From positions 1 through 23,435 of the forward strand of contig CAYYJB010000036.1 of assembly GCA_964472135.1 (NCBI GenBank): 23,435 bases of DNA, read 5' to 3'. Origin of the DNA: JAUREX01 sp964472135 (GTDB lineage: Bacteria > Pseudomonadota > Alphaproteobacteria > Rhodobacterales > Rhodobacteraceae). The notes under the pieces are model-generated. The model saw only the letters and a list, made by a program, of their open reading frames with translations. It ran no database searches and had not been told where the DNA came from. A program made the position numbers and the translations under genes. This document shows, piece after piece, positions 7,689 to 15,904 of the stretch. Numbering within the stretch: position 1 is the first letter of the stretch; each line of letters begins with the position of its first letter.

Positions 7689-8813
7689 ATGCTGCGCGCG
7701 GTCGCGGCGGCGTCGATGCTGGCCCTGTCGCTCGGGTCGCTGCACGGGTTTTCGGTGCTGGTCCCGGCGCTCGAGGCCGCGACCGGGGCAGGGCGCGCGG
7801 CGGTGGGCGCGATCTATGGCAGCGCGACCTTCGCGCTGATGCTGGGCGTGCTCGCGAGCCCCGCGCTGATCGCCCGCGTGCCGGCACGCGCGCTGATCGT
7901 GCTCGCGGGCGGGGGGGCGGCGGCGGGGCCCTTGGTGGCGCTCGGGGGCGGCTACTGGGCCGCGCTCGGGGGGCTCGGCGCGCTCTTCGGCTTTTGCAAC
8001 GGGGTGGGCTATGCCGCGGCGCTGCGCATCGCGGCGGGCACCGGTGCGACCGCTACGCGGGCGGGCGCCGGGATCGGGATCGCGACGGGGTTCTATTGCG
8101 CCGGGGCGAGCGTCCTTGCCATCGCCGCCGAACCGCTGCCCGAGGGCCTCGGGCCGCGGCTGTGGCTTCTTGCCGCGATCTGCGCGGCGGGGGCGGCGGG
8201 GGCAGCGGCGCTGATGCCCGGGGGCGGGGTGCGGGGCGCGGTGGCGCAGGGGGGCGGCCGGCTTGACCCGGCAGAGGTGCGGGGCGGCTGGCGGCTCTGG
8301 GCGCTCTACCTTGCGGGGGTGCTCGCGGGGCTCATGGTCTTCGGCCATGCCGGGCCGATCATGGCCGCGGCCGGGGGCGCGGCGGCCGCAGGGGCGGCGG
8401 CGGTGTCGGTCGGGAGCCTCGCGGGGAGCATCGCGGCCGGGCCCCTCGCCGGGCGGGCGGGGCCGTGGCGGGGGATGGCGGCGGCGCTCGCCCTCATCGC
8501 GGCGGGGGCGTGGCTTGCGATAGCGGGGACGGCGGCGACGACGCTCGGCGGGCTCGCGCTGGCCGGGGTGGGGTATGGCGCCCTCATCACCGCGGTCCCG
8601 GTCGGGGTGGAGCGGCTGGCGCGGCCCGCCGTGGCGCCGCGGCTCTTCGCGCGCGTCTTCACGGCGTGGGGTATCGGCGGGCTCGTGGGCCCCGTCGCGG
8701 GCGGGGCGCTGCAGGGCCTTGCGGGCGGATACGCGCTGCCGCTCGGCGCGGCGGGGGTGCTGGCGGCGGTGGCGGCGGGGCTTGCGCTGCCCCGCCGCGG
8801 CGGCCCGTCATGA
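7689..8813 (+). CDS. Major facilitator superfamily transporter, substrate unknown
   Basis: A 374-aa, very Gly/Ala-rich inner-membrane protein with about 12 hydrophobic segments, fitting a compact MFS carrier. The first half shows an MFS-like opening (LGSLHGFSVLVPALEAATG), a central hydrophilic linker lies near residues 185-200, and the second half repeats the layout. It begins 6 bp after the torT stop, so the two are almost certainly co-transcribed; a GGAG lies about 9 nt before the ATG. Its last 6 bases overlap the 3' end of convergent tdm. I cannot assign a substrate. Context suggests a methylamine-pathway compound (uptake or export of TMAO, DMA or formate), but this is a guess from position only. 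Confidence 0.8.
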   Translation: MLRAVAAASMLALSLGSLHGFSVLVPALEAATGAGRAAVGAIYGSATFALMLGVLASPALIARVPARALIVLAGGGAAAGPLVALGGGYWAALGGLGALFGFCNGVGYAAALRIAAGTGATATRAGAGIGIATGFYCAGASVLAIAAEPLPEGLGPRLWLLAAICAAGAAGAAALMPGGGVRGAVAQGGGRLDPAEVRGGWRLWALYLAGVLAGLMVFGHAGPIMAAAGGAAAAGAAAVSVGSLAGSIAAGPLAGRAGPWRGMAAALALIAAGAWLAIAGTAATTLGGLALAGVGYGALITAVPVGVERLARPAVAPRLFARVFTAWGIGGLVGPVAGGALQGLAGGYALPLGAAGVLAAVAAGLALPRRGGPS

Positions 8814-11186
8814 CTGCGGGCGGGTCTTCTTCGGGTCGTAGTGCGAGAGCGGCACGATCCGCGCCGGCAGCCGCTTCTGCTGGCCGTCGAGCTTGCCTAT
8901 CTCGAGCGCGGTGCCGACCTCGGCATGGGCGACATCGACGCGGGCAAGCGCGATGTTGCGGCCGAGCACCGGCGAGCGGACCGAGGAGGTAACCTCGCCC
9001 ACCTGCGCGCGGCCGATGTGCAGGCAGTCGCCGTGGCCCACATCGACATTCGCCTCGATCTCGAGCCCGACGAAGCGGCGCAGCGGGTTCTCCTTGCGGC
9101 GGATCAGCGCATCGCGGCCGACGAAATCATCCGTCTTTGACTTTAGCGGGACGGTAAAGCCGATGCCGGCCTCGAACGGGTCGGTCTGGTCCGAGAAATC
9201 ATAGCCCGCGAAGATGAGCCCGGCCTCGATCCGCACCATGTCGAGCGCCTGCAACCCCATCGGGCGCAAGCCCCGCGGCGTGCCGGCCGTCCAGACGGCA
9301 TCCCAGACCGCGCCCGCGTCCTTGGGGTGGCAGAAGATCTCGAAGCCGAGCTCGCCCGTGTAGCCCGTGCGCGACACGACGACGGGCACGCCCGACGGCC
9401 CGCCGATGCGCCCCACGGTAAAGCGGAACCAGCCGAGTTCGGCGATCGCGGGCTGGTGCGGCGCGGTCCAGGCGATCTCGGCCAGGATGGCGCGGCTTTC
9501 GGGGCCCTGCACGGCGATGTTGTGCAGCTGGTCGGTCGAGGAGCGCACCATCACCTTGAGGCCGAGCTTCTCGGCCCACTCGCGCATCCACACCCCGCCG
9601 TAGTCGTCGCCCCCGATCCAGCGGAAATTGTCGCGCCCGAGGCGAAAGAGCGTCCCGTCGTCGATCATGCCGCCGTGCTCGTAGCACATGGCGGAATAGA
9701 CGACCTGCCCCTGCGAGAGCTTCTTGACGTCGCGCGTCAGCACCCATTGCATCAGCGCCTCGGCGTCGGGGCCCGTCACCTCCCACTTGCGCAGGGGCGA
9801 CAGGTCGATGACCGCGGCCTTTTCGCGGCAGGCCCAGTATTCCTCGATGGCGCCGTTGGCCGAATAGACCTGAGGCAGCCAGTAGCCCTTGTATTCGACG
9901 ACATGGCGGGTGAGCGCGCCGGTGCGGGCGGCAAAGGCGGTGTCCTTCGTCATCTTCGGCTCCGAATCCGGGGTGGGGCGCCACGCGACGGCGCGGCTGA
10001 AACGCTCGGCGCCCGAATAGGTGCGCACATGGATGTCCGACAGATACCAGCCGTTCGCGGGCGAGGTATCGTCGGGGCAGGCGGAGTTGACGCAGACGAT
10101 GTCGGTCAGCGCGCGCATCAGCACATAATCGCCCGGCCGGCTCCAGGGTTCGTCGGAGACGAGCGTGCCGTGCGCGTCGATCCCGGTGTTGAAGAAGAGG
10201 TTGACCGCCATCCAGCCCGGCCGCGGATCCACCCCCCGGCCGGCGAGCGCGCCGTTGAAGTTGTCCGAGCAGTTCGCATGCCCCGGATAGCCGATGTCGT
10301 CGTAGTATTTCGACGCGCAGGCCATCGCGAAGGCATCGTGCCGCCCGACCGTGTCCTGCACCACCTCGACGAGCGGCACCCAGTCCTGATCGTAGTATTT
10401 CGAATGCAGCCCCGGCATCGAATAGGCCCGCCCCATCAGGGTGCGGCTGGTCGTGACATCGAGCGCGTGCTGGATCCCGCGGTCGAGCTTGCGGGCATCG
10501 AAGCACTGGAAGTCGGTGCACTGGCGGCCGTCGACATCGATGATCTGGATATACTCGCCTGCCCGGACGAGATAGCTCTCGGCGGTGGCCGATTTCACCC
10601 GCAGGTCGAGCACCGGATCGGCGAGCGGGTCGGGCAGGTCGAAGCTGCCGACCATCCGCGGGTTCGCCCGCTCGATCAGGAGCGTGAGGGGGGTGGCGGT
10701 GTCCTGCGCATCGGGCGACATCGGCAGGCCGGGCGCCGCTAGGATGAGCCACCCGGCGTCATGGGCGAGCATGCTCGCGCGCGCGCCCGGCGGCGTGTCC
10801 GGGCCAAAGAGGCGCAGCGCGCCGGCGCGGCCGAGGTCGATCCCGCGCGCGCCGATCCCGCGCCGCAGCCGGCCGAGCCCCTCGCCCGCGGCCTCGCCCG
10901 CGGCGAGCATGGCCTTCAGCCCCTCGGCGGCGGCGTTCGCCGCCTCGCCGAGGATCGCGGCATCGATCCGGCCATCGAGCGCGGCGGCGACGATCTCGGC
11001 CGGCTGGCCGCCCTCGTCGTTGACGACCGTCAGGCGGTCGCCCGCGGCGATTCGCACCAGCGCCGCGCCCCCCCCTGCGACGACGTGGCGCTCCTGCCCG
11101 TGGTGGCGGACGAGGTTGCGCGGCGTCAGGATCCTGCTCGGGCGTGGCGGGCCTGCGGAAACGCTGGGGTAGGGGTGATCGAGCAT
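8808..11186 (-). CDS. tdm: Trimethylamine N-oxide demethylase
   Basis: Cytoplasmic enzyme (792 aa) converting TMAO to dimethylamine plus formaldehyde. It has the two-part build known for Tdm: an N-terminal catalytic half with a DUF1989-type domain (about 195-400) and a C-terminal GcvT-like tetrahydrofolate-binding half (about 425-785). In the catalytic half Cys290, Cys306 and Cys370 have spacings (16 and 64) matching the zinc-binding cysteines I recall for the Methylocella silvestris enzyme (263, 279, 343); Asp225 and His303 also align under that offset. The GcvT half has the MIDDGTLFRLG aspartates (509-510) and SRTGYTGELGFEIF. The ATG at 11186 has GAGGA about 5 nt upstream. The N-terminal 170 residues are Ala-rich and less conserved-looking. 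It is monocistronic, divergent from the EamA gene and convergent with the MFS gene. Identification is strong, supported by tmo, tmm and dmm neighbours. Confidence 0.93.
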   Translation of the reverse strand: MLDHPYPSVSAGPPRPSRILTPRNLVRHHGQERHVVAGGGAALVRIAAGDRLTVVNDEGGQPAEIVAAALDGRIDAAILGEAANAAAEGLKAMLAAGEAAGEGLGRLRRGIGARGIDLGRAGALRLFGPDTPPGARASMLAHDAGWLILAAPGLPMSPDAQDTATPLTLLIERANPRMVGSFDLPDPLADPVLDLRVKSATAESYLVRAGEYIQIIDVDGRQCTDFQCFDARKLDRGIQHALDVTTSRTLMGRAYSMPGLHSKYYDQDWVPLVEVVQDTVGRHDAFAMACASKYYDDIGYPGHANCSDNFNGALAGRGVDPRPGWMAVNLFFNTGIDAHGTLVSDEPWSRPGDYVLMRALTDIVCVNSACPDDTSPANGWYLSDIHVRTYSGAERFSRAVAWRPTPDSEPKMTKDTAFAARTGALTRHVVEYKGYWLPQVYSANGAIEEYWACREKAAVIDLSPLRKWEVTGPDAEALMQWVLTRDVKKLSQGQVVYSAMCYEHGGMIDDGTLFRLGRDNFRWIGGDDYGGVWMREWAEKLGLKVMVRSSTDQLHNIAVQGPESRAILAEIAWTAPHQPAIAELGWFRFTVGRIGGPSGVPVVVSRTGYTGELGFEIFCHPKDAGAVWDAVWTAGTPRGLRPMGLQALDMVRIEAGLIFAGYDFSDQTDPFEAGIGFTVPLKSKTDDFVGRDALIRRKENPLRRFVGLEIEANVDVGHGDCLHIGRAQVGEVTSSVRSPVLGRNIALARVDVAHAEVGTALEIGKLDGQQKRLPARIVPLSHYDPKKTRPQS

Positions 11187-11219
11187 GGTATCCTCAACGG
11201 ACTGTCTGGGCGAGGTGGC

Positions 11220-11247
11220 TTGCGCGGGATTTCATCCAAGGTAAAAG
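11220..11247 (+). promoter_or_regulatory. Possible promoter for the EamA transporter gene
   Basis: A -35-like TTGCGC (11220-11225) and -10-like TAAAAG (11242-11247) are separated by 16 bp, about 60 bp before the EamA start. The match to a sigma-70 consensus is weak; it is offered because the 123-bp divergent region must hold a promoter in each direction. Confidence 0.25.
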
Positions 11248-11260
11248 ATGTTGAGTGCGA

Positions 11261-11288
11261 AGAATAGCACACCCCCGTTCCGGCGCAA
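11261..11288 (-). promoter_or_regulatory. Possible tdm promoter
   Basis: On the minus strand TTGCGC (11288-11283) and TATTCT (11266-11261) are separated by 16 bp, leaving about a 70-nt leader before the tdm ATG. The -10 box is the best in this divergent region. An inverted repeat GGCGC-AA-GCGCC overlaps the -35 box and could be an operator half, but this is not tested. Confidence 0.35.
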
Positions 11289-11309
11289 GCGCCAGAGGAG
11301 TGATCGCCC

Positions 11310-12164
11310 ATGCTGTCGCTGACATTCGGGCTGGCGGCGGCCCTCGCCTGGGCCTGCCACGATCTGCTCGTGCGCAAGCTCGCGCAAGGGAGCACGATCC
11401 TGCCCATGCTTCTGGTCGTCCTTGTCGGGGGCAGCGTCGGGCTTGCGCTGCCGGCGCTGGTCGCGGGGGGGTGGGGCGCGTTGACGGGCGCGGCCTTCGG
11501 CTGGGCGGTGCTCGCCGGGGGGGCCTATGTCGCGGGGGCGGGGGGGCTCTATCAGGCGCTCGGGCGGGCGCCGTTGCGGCTGGTCGCGCCGATCCTCGGC
11601 TCTTATCCGATGCTCTCGCTCGGGATCGCGGCGCTCGGGGGCAAGGCCGTCGGGCCGCTCGAATGGGCCGCCGTCGCGTGCATCGTCGCGGGGATCGGGT
11701 GGGTTGCCCTCGGCAGCCGCGAGGATGCCTCGGGCACGATCCGGGGGCGCCCGGCGGTCGCGCTCGGCTGGGCGGCGATCGGGGCGGTAGGCTTTGCCGC
11801 GACCTTCGCGCTCGGGCAGGAGGCCGCGCGCAGCGGTGCCGTCTTCCCCGCCATGGTTGTCACCCGCCTGACCGCCACCGCGCTGGTCCTCGGGCTCTGT
11901 CTGGCGACCGGGCCGCTTGCGCCGGTGCCGGGCACCGCGCGCATCCTCGTGATGATGGGTTGCCTCGATGCGGTGGCGCTCGGCCTCGTGACGGCGGCGG
12001 CGGGGCTGGCGCATCCGGAGTATGCGGCCGTCGCCTCGGCACTCTTTGGCGTGCTCTCGATCGTGCTCGCCCGCCAGTTCCTGCAAGAGACCGTCACGCC
12101 CCGCCAGTGGGGCGGGATCGCGGCCGTCTTTGGCGGCATAGGCGTGCTGTCGCTGCAGGGCTGA
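11310..12164 (+). CDS. DMT-superfamily (EamA) transporter, substrate unknown
   Basis: A 284-aa inner-membrane protein with about ten hydrophobic helices in two homologous EamA halves (about 1-135 and 148-284). The first half opens LSLTFGLAAALAWACHDLL and its end carries the typical APLRLVAPILGSYPMLSL. The second half ends with the usual EamA signature (SALFGVLSIVLARQFLQETV, then WGGIAAVFGGIGVL). AGAGGAG lies about 9 nt before the ATG. It diverges from tdm (123 bp between starts) and ends 6 bp from the end of the convergent GlxA-type regulator. EamA proteins usually export metabolites. An efflux role for an amine intermediate such as dimethylamine would fit the neighbourhood, but nothing in the sequence defines the substrate. 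Confidence 0.82.
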   Translation: MLSLTFGLAAALAWACHDLLVRKLAQGSTILPMLLVVLVGGSVGLALPALVAGGWGALTGAAFGWAVLAGGAYVAGAGGLYQALGRAPLRLVAPILGSYPMLSLGIAALGGKAVGPLEWAAVACIVAGIGWVALGSREDASGTIRGRPAVALGWAAIGAVGFAATFALGQEAARSGAVFPAMVVTRLTATALVLGLCLATGPLAPVPGTARILVMMGCLDAVALGLVTAAAGLAHPEYAAVASALFGVLSIVLARQFLQETVTPRQWGGIAAVFGGIGVLSLQG

Positions 12165-12170
12165 ACGGGG

Positions 12171-13184
12171 CTATTCCGCCGCGCTGAGCAGCGGCGCCGG
12201 CGCCCGCCGAAGCCGCATCGCCTGCGTCAGGCGACGTTCGTCGCGGGGGTTGACGCCGAAGATCTCGGTGTAGTGGCGGATCATCGGGCTTGTCGTCATG
12301 TAGCCGACCGAGGCCGCGATCTCGCGCAGGGAGTCGTTCGAATGCAGCACCCGCTGCCGCGCCTTGGCCAGACGCAGATGGTGATAGAACTGCAAGGGGC
12401 TCTGGCCGGTCTCGCGCCTGAAGACGCGCTCGAAGTGGCGGCGCGACAGGCCCACCGCTGCCGCGACATCGGGGATGCGCAGCGGATCCTCGACATGGCT
12501 CTCGAACAGCCCGATCGCCTCGCGGATCTGGGGTGTCAGCGTGTCGGCCGTCGATCCCGCATGCGCGACCGGCACCTTCTGGCTGGCGCCCTCGTCGCGC
12601 ACGAAGGGATGCTGGAACCAGCAGGCGACCTCGGTCATGCAGTCGCGGCCGAGCCTCTCGTCGATGAGGCGCAGCATGAAGTCGAAGACCGCCCCGGCGC
12701 CCGCAACGGTATTGCGCCGCCTGTCGCGCAGGATCACCGCCTGCGAGACCTCGACCTCGGGAAATTCGGCCCGGAACGCCGCGTCGTAGCACCAGTGGAC
12801 CGAGCACGCACGCCCCGCCATCAGCCCCGACCGCGCGAGCGGAAAGATCCCGCCCGAAAACGCGCCGAGCGTCAGGCCGCGCCGGTCGAGCCAGCGCAGC
12901 CGCGCGGGGCTGCGGCGCGGATCGGCGAATTCGGCCGTCGGCGGGGCGAGGAGATAGAGGTGATCGAGTTCCTCGGCCTCCTGCAGCGTCGCGTGGGGCT
13001 GAAAGCCGATCCCGGCCGAGCAGGTGACGGCGGCGGGCGTCTCGGCCACGAGCTGCCAGTCGAACTCGCGCCGGCCCGCGATCTCGTTCGCGGCCCGCAG
13101 GGGCTCGATGGCCGAGGTAAGGCAGGCCATGGGAAAGCCCGGGAACATCAGGAAGCCCAGGCGCAGGGGGGCCGCGTGTGCCAT
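12171..13184 (-). CDS. GlxA-family AraC-type transcriptional regulator, coupled to dmmC
   Basis: A 337-aa cytoplasmic regulator: DJ-1/PfpI-like ligand domain (about 7-180) followed by two AraC helix-turn-helix motifs (about 225-325). The second HTH shows IAASVGYMTTSPMIRHY and the FGVNPRDER ending. The family includes GbdR and ArgR-type regulators of amine and amino-acid catabolism. The nucleophile-elbow position reads GAFSGGIF, with Ser where catalytic DJ-1 proteins have Cys, as expected for a sensor rather than an enzyme. The ATG at 13184 shares one base with the dmmC stop (TGATG) and GAGGAG lies just upstream; an open frame extends to 13499 but runs through dmmC and is not coding. Translational coupling to dmmDABC makes it the best candidate for control of that operon, possibly autoregulated. 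Its ligand is unknown; dimethylamine, methylamine or gamma-glutamylmethylamide would be sensible. Confidence 0.87.
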   Translation of the reverse strand: MAHAAPLRLGFLMFPGFPMACLTSAIEPLRAANEIAGRREFDWQLVAETPAAVTCSAGIGFQPHATLQEAEELDHLYLLAPPTAEFADPRRSPARLRWLDRRGLTLGAFSGGIFPLARSGLMAGRACSVHWCYDAAFRAEFPEVEVSQAVILRDRRRNTVAGAGAVFDFMLRLIDERLGRDCMTEVACWFQHPFVRDEGASQKVPVAHAGSTADTLTPQIREAIGLFESHVEDPLRIPDVAAAVGLSRRHFERVFRRETGQSPLQFYHHLRLAKARQRVLHSNDSLREIAASVGYMTTSPMIRHYTEIFGVNPRDERRLTQAMRLRRAPAPLLSAAE

Positions 13185-14254
13185 CACTCCTCGGGCCACC
13201 ACCCGGGCGAGGTCGGCGCGCCGTCGTCGTGGCGCGCGAGCCAGGCCGCCATCATGTCGCGGTTGCGCAAGAAGCCCTTGTAGGCCGCGAGGTCGGGGTG
13301 GATGTCGCGCACCACCCGGTGCAGCCGGCGGGCCCATTTCGGCACGCTCGCGAGTTCGTCGAAGCTTGCGAGATAGCAGCGGATGTCGAAGGCGATCGCG
13401 TTCGAGCGCGGCAGCCGATAGAGCGATTGCAGCTCGACCCGCAGATGCATGAGACGGCCCATGTTCTCGGGCGTCAGCGTCGTGCGCATCGGGCCCCATT
13501 TGGGATAGGTCTCGGGCGCGGTATCGAGCAGTGGGTTGACCGTCATGGTCCAGTTGAAGCGCCGCACCGGCGCCCCGTGCTGGAGCTTGAGCAGGAATTT
13601 CAGCGCCCGGTCGAACACGCCCAGATCATGCGCGATCGGCACCGGCGCGTGCCATTCGTGAAAGTTCATGCCGACGTCGAAATCCACCGACCAGTCGGCC
13701 TGCGAGGTCGCGATGCCCGCATCCATCCACAGCGTGCCGTCGCGCTCGTCCTGAAGCGTCCAGTCGCCCTGCGTCTGGCGGGTGATGTATTCGAACGGCC
13801 CGTAGGGCAGGGTCGATTCGTCCATGAAGGTAAAACTCTGGTCGATCCCGAGCGGGCGGTTGATCCAGCGCCAGCGGTTGCCCGCGCGTTCGAGCGTGAA
13901 CCAGTGCGGATAGTCGCGCGCCTTCGTCTCCATGATGAATTCGAGCAGATCCCATCCTGCCAGCGTCATGTGCGGCAGCGACTGGCAGCGCAGCGGATCC
14001 TCGGCCAGCACCTTGGCGCGGTCGATCATCTCGGCGACATAATGCTCGTCCACGTCGAGGATGTGCTCGAAGGCGGTGCCCTTCCGGCCCGGCACATGGG
14101 GTTCCATGTTGACCGAGTACATGTAGTCGTCGCGGTCGAAGGGGAAGGGAAAGCGGCGGATCAGATGGGGCGAGTTGCGATAGGTGAAATCGCCCCTGAA
14201 GGTTTCGTCCCTGAAGAAGTCGCTGAATTCGCCCGGCTTGAAGTCAAGGCTCAT
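13184..14254 (-). CDS. dmmC: Dimethylamine monooxygenase heme subunit (DUF3445 / HODM alpha)
   Basis: Catalytic subunit of dimethylamine monooxygenase, which uses O2 and reductant to turn DMA into methylamine and formaldehyde. The 356-aa protein belongs to the heme-dependent oxidative N-demethylase alpha family (formerly DUF3445, PF11927), whose heme sits in a PAS-like fold. Recognisable family stretches are the N-terminal HLIRRFPFPFD, DVGMNFHEWHAPVP (about 193-206) with HEWH, and RVELQSLYRLPRSNAIAFDI (272-291) followed by RCYLAS. The ATG at 14254 is preceded by GGAGA. It is 9 bp downstream of dmmB and its stop overlaps the start of the GlxA-type regulator. The order GcvT-like, small subunit, reductase, heme subunit matches the dmmDABC order I recall from Ruegeria. 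Letter use for the subunits follows that order. Confidence 0.88.
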   Translation of the reverse strand: MSLDFKPGEFSDFFRDETFRGDFTYRNSPHLIRRFPFPFDRDDYMYSVNMEPHVPGRKGTAFEHILDVDEHYVAEMIDRAKVLAEDPLRCQSLPHMTLAGWDLLEFIMETKARDYPHWFTLERAGNRWRWINRPLGIDQSFTFMDESTLPYGPFEYITRQTQGDWTLQDERDGTLWMDAGIATSQADWSVDFDVGMNFHEWHAPVPIAHDLGVFDRALKFLLKLQHGAPVRRFNWTMTVNPLLDTAPETYPKWGPMRTTLTPENMGRLMHLRVELQSLYRLPRSNAIAFDIRCYLASFDELASVPKWARRLHRVVRDIHPDLAAYKGFLRNRDMMAAWLARHDDGAPTSPGWWPEE

Positions 14255-14263
14255 CTCGGTCTC

Positions 14264-15226
14264 CTATCGGTCAATCACGAGGGCGCGCCCCTCGAAGCGC
14301 GAGACGCAGGGCATGATCTTGCGCCCCTCCGCCTGCTCGGCGGGGCTGAGCCAGTGGTCGCGGTGCACGATCTTGCCGTCGCAGCGCAGCACCGCCGTCT
14401 CGCACTGGCCGCAGGCGCCGCCGCGGCACAGATAGGGCGCATCGACCCCTGCCGCCTCGATCGCCTCGAGGAGCGATTGCGCGGGCCCGACGGTGATCGT
14501 CTTGCCCGAGGCCGCAAGCTCGACGCTGAAGGGCTGGCCGGTGCCGGGGGCGAGGAATTCCTCGCTGTGCAGCGCGAGGCGCGGCCAGCCCATCGCCTCG
14601 GCCGTCTCGAGCACCCAGCGGATCATCGGCTTCGGCCCGCAGACATAGAGATGCGTGCCGATCGGTTGCGTGGCGAGCAGCCGACCGAGGTCGATCCGGT
14701 CGCCCCGGTCGTCGAAATAGCAGTGCACCCGGTCGGGATGGGCCGCCGTCAGGCGGTCCATGTAGGTGCCGAGGGCGGCGTTGCGGACGGCGTAGTGCAG
14801 CTCGAACCGCCCGCCCGTGCGCGCAAGCTGCGCGATCTGCGCGACGAAGGGGGTGATGCCGATCCCGCCCGCGATCATCAGATGCTTGCGCGCCCGCGTG
14901 TCGAGGGAAAAGAGGTTGACGGGGTGCGAGATCACCATCTCCTGCCCCGGCCGGACGTGGCGGTGCATGAAGAGCGATCCGCCCCGCCCCTGATCGTCGC
15001 GCCGCACCGAGATCTCGTAGCCCGAGGTGTCGGCGGGGTCGGACATCAGCGAATAGGGGTTCATGCGGCGCGTGCCGTGGTCGTCCATCTCGACGACCGT
15101 ATGCGCCCCACCCGAAAAGGCCGGCAAGAGCCCCCCGTCGCGCGCCACGAAGCGAAAGCGCGTGACGAGTTCGTTGACCGGCACGACCTCGGCCACCCGG
15201 ACCGCAAGCTTGGCAACCCCGCTCAT
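14264..15226 (-). CDS. dmmB: Dimethylamine monooxygenase reductase subunit (FMN/2Fe-2S, PDR family)
   Basis: Electron-transfer subunit (320 aa) passing electrons from NAD(P)H to the heme subunit. It has the phthalate-dioxygenase-reductase layout: flavin-binding barrel with NPYSL (56-60), nucleotide-binding domain with GGIGITP (120-126) and CGPKPM (196-201), and a C-terminal plant-type ferredoxin. Four cysteines ligate 2Fe-2S: C267, C272, C275 (CRGGACGQC) and C307 (MPCVSR). The ATG at 15226 overlaps the dmmA stop as ATGA, so translation is coupled; the same frame is open further upstream to 15661 but that stretch is the dmmA gene. It is 9 bp ahead of dmmC. PDR enzymes normally bind FMN, not FAD. 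It could be mistaken for a vanillate demethylase reductase, but the operon context settles it. Confidence 0.9.
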   Translation of the reverse strand: MSGVAKLAVRVAEVVPVNELVTRFRFVARDGGLLPAFSGGAHTVVEMDDHGTRRMNPYSLMSDPADTSGYEISVRRDDQGRGGSLFMHRHVRPGQEMVISHPVNLFSLDTRARKHLMIAGGIGITPFVAQIAQLARTGGRFELHYAVRNAALGTYMDRLTAAHPDRVHCYFDDRGDRIDLGRLLATQPIGTHLYVCGPKPMIRWVLETAEAMGWPRLALHSEEFLAPGTGQPFSVELAASGKTITVGPAQSLLEAIEAAGVDAPYLCRGGACGQCETAVLRCDGKIVHRDHWLSPAEQAEGRKIMPCVSRFEGRALVIDR

Positions 15227-15849
15227 CCGAAGCGCACCTCGGGCGGGGGCACCTTGCCCGGATCCTCGGCGTCGATGTTGACGCCCTGAAAGGCCGCGAT
15301 CCGCCGCGAATAATGGTCGCGCACAAAGAGGTTCAGCCCGCAATGGCTGCAGCGGAAGGGATCGGTCGCGACGTTCTCGGTGATGCCCTTGCAATGCACG
15401 CATTGCACGCGCCTGACGGTTGATCCGCGATGCTCCTTCTGGATCGCGCCGACGGGAAAGCCCGTGGCCATGATCTCGCGCTCGGCCTGGCCGATCAGGC
15501 CCTCGGTCCCGGCCAGATAGAACTGCGTGCCCATGTGGGCGTCCGCCAGCACCCGTTGCAGGCGCGGCAGCAGGGCGGGGATGGTCGGGGCGCGGAAGAA
15601 TTGCGCCGCCCCGAGCGCGCCGAGGCGATCCGACAGATCGGTGCCGTTCGGGCCGGGGCAATAGATCACATGCGCCGCGCCGAGGAGGGCGGCCGCATCG
15701 GGCGCGCGCGCGACCATCTCGGCCACGGCCTCGGCCCCCTCGCCATCGGCGACGATGAGGTGGAGCCGCCCGACACGGGGTTCGAGCGGGGCATAGACGG
15801 GTCTGCTGCGGATCGTGGGGGTGACGGGGGTCAGTGTCATCTCTGGCAT
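15223..15849 (-). CDS. dmmA: Dimethylamine monooxygenase small subunit, DmmA family
   Basis: Third subunit of the dimethylamine monooxygenase complex, 208 aa. The N-terminal two thirds look like an alpha/beta domain (LHLIVADGEG, HVIYCPGPN, TQFYLAGTEGLIGQAE), somewhat like a nucleotide-binding reductase lobe. The C-terminal third carries a rubredoxin/zinc-ribbon-like site with C150, C153, C167 and C170 (CVHC and CSHC) and then LFVRDHYSRRIAAFQGV, a tail typical of the DmmA family. A metal or electron-transfer role for the ribbon is plausible; its exact job in the complex is not something I can read from sequence. Two candidate starts lie 9 nt apart (15849 and 15840), neither with a strong Shine-Dalgarno. 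It follows dmmD by 55 bp containing a strong hairpin and overlaps dmmB by 4 nt. Confidence 0.85.
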   Translation of the reverse strand: MPEMTLTPVTPTIRSRPVYAPLEPRVGRLHLIVADGEGAEAVAEMVARAPDAAALLGAAHVIYCPGPNGTDLSDRLGALGAAQFFRAPTIPALLPRLQRVLADAHMGTQFYLAGTEGLIGQAEREIMATGFPVGAIQKEHRGSTVRRVQCVHCKGITENVATDPFRCSHCGLNLFVRDHYSRRIAAFQGVNIDAEDPGKVPPPEVRFG

Positions 15850-15862
15850 CCGTTTGGTCGAT

Positions 15863-15896
15863 GGCCGGACGGGGCGCGCGCGCGCCCCGCCCGGCC
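15863..15896 (-). promoter_or_regulatory. Strong hairpin between dmmD and dmmA
   Basis: A near-perfect inverted repeat (left arm 15863-15878, right arm 15881-15896, one mismatch) fills most of the 55-bp gap. It consists almost only of G and C and has no T-run on either strand. It may set the dmmD to dmmABC ratio by partial termination or by protecting the dmmD mRNA 3' end. Confidence 0.6.
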
Positions 15897-15904
15897 CTGA
15901 CGGG

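Noticed and set aside
13185..13499. N-terminal extension of the GlxA-type regulator
   Set aside because: The extension runs through dmmC in another frame and is low-complexity; the coupled ATG at 13184 has GAGGAG and starts exactly at the ligand domain.
13178..15289. A 703-codon open frame on the plus strand antisense to dmmABC
   Set aside because: It is a by-product of GC-rich codon use in the genes on the other strand; its protein is full of Arg/His/Pro/Gly with no domain and it crosses several well-supported genes.
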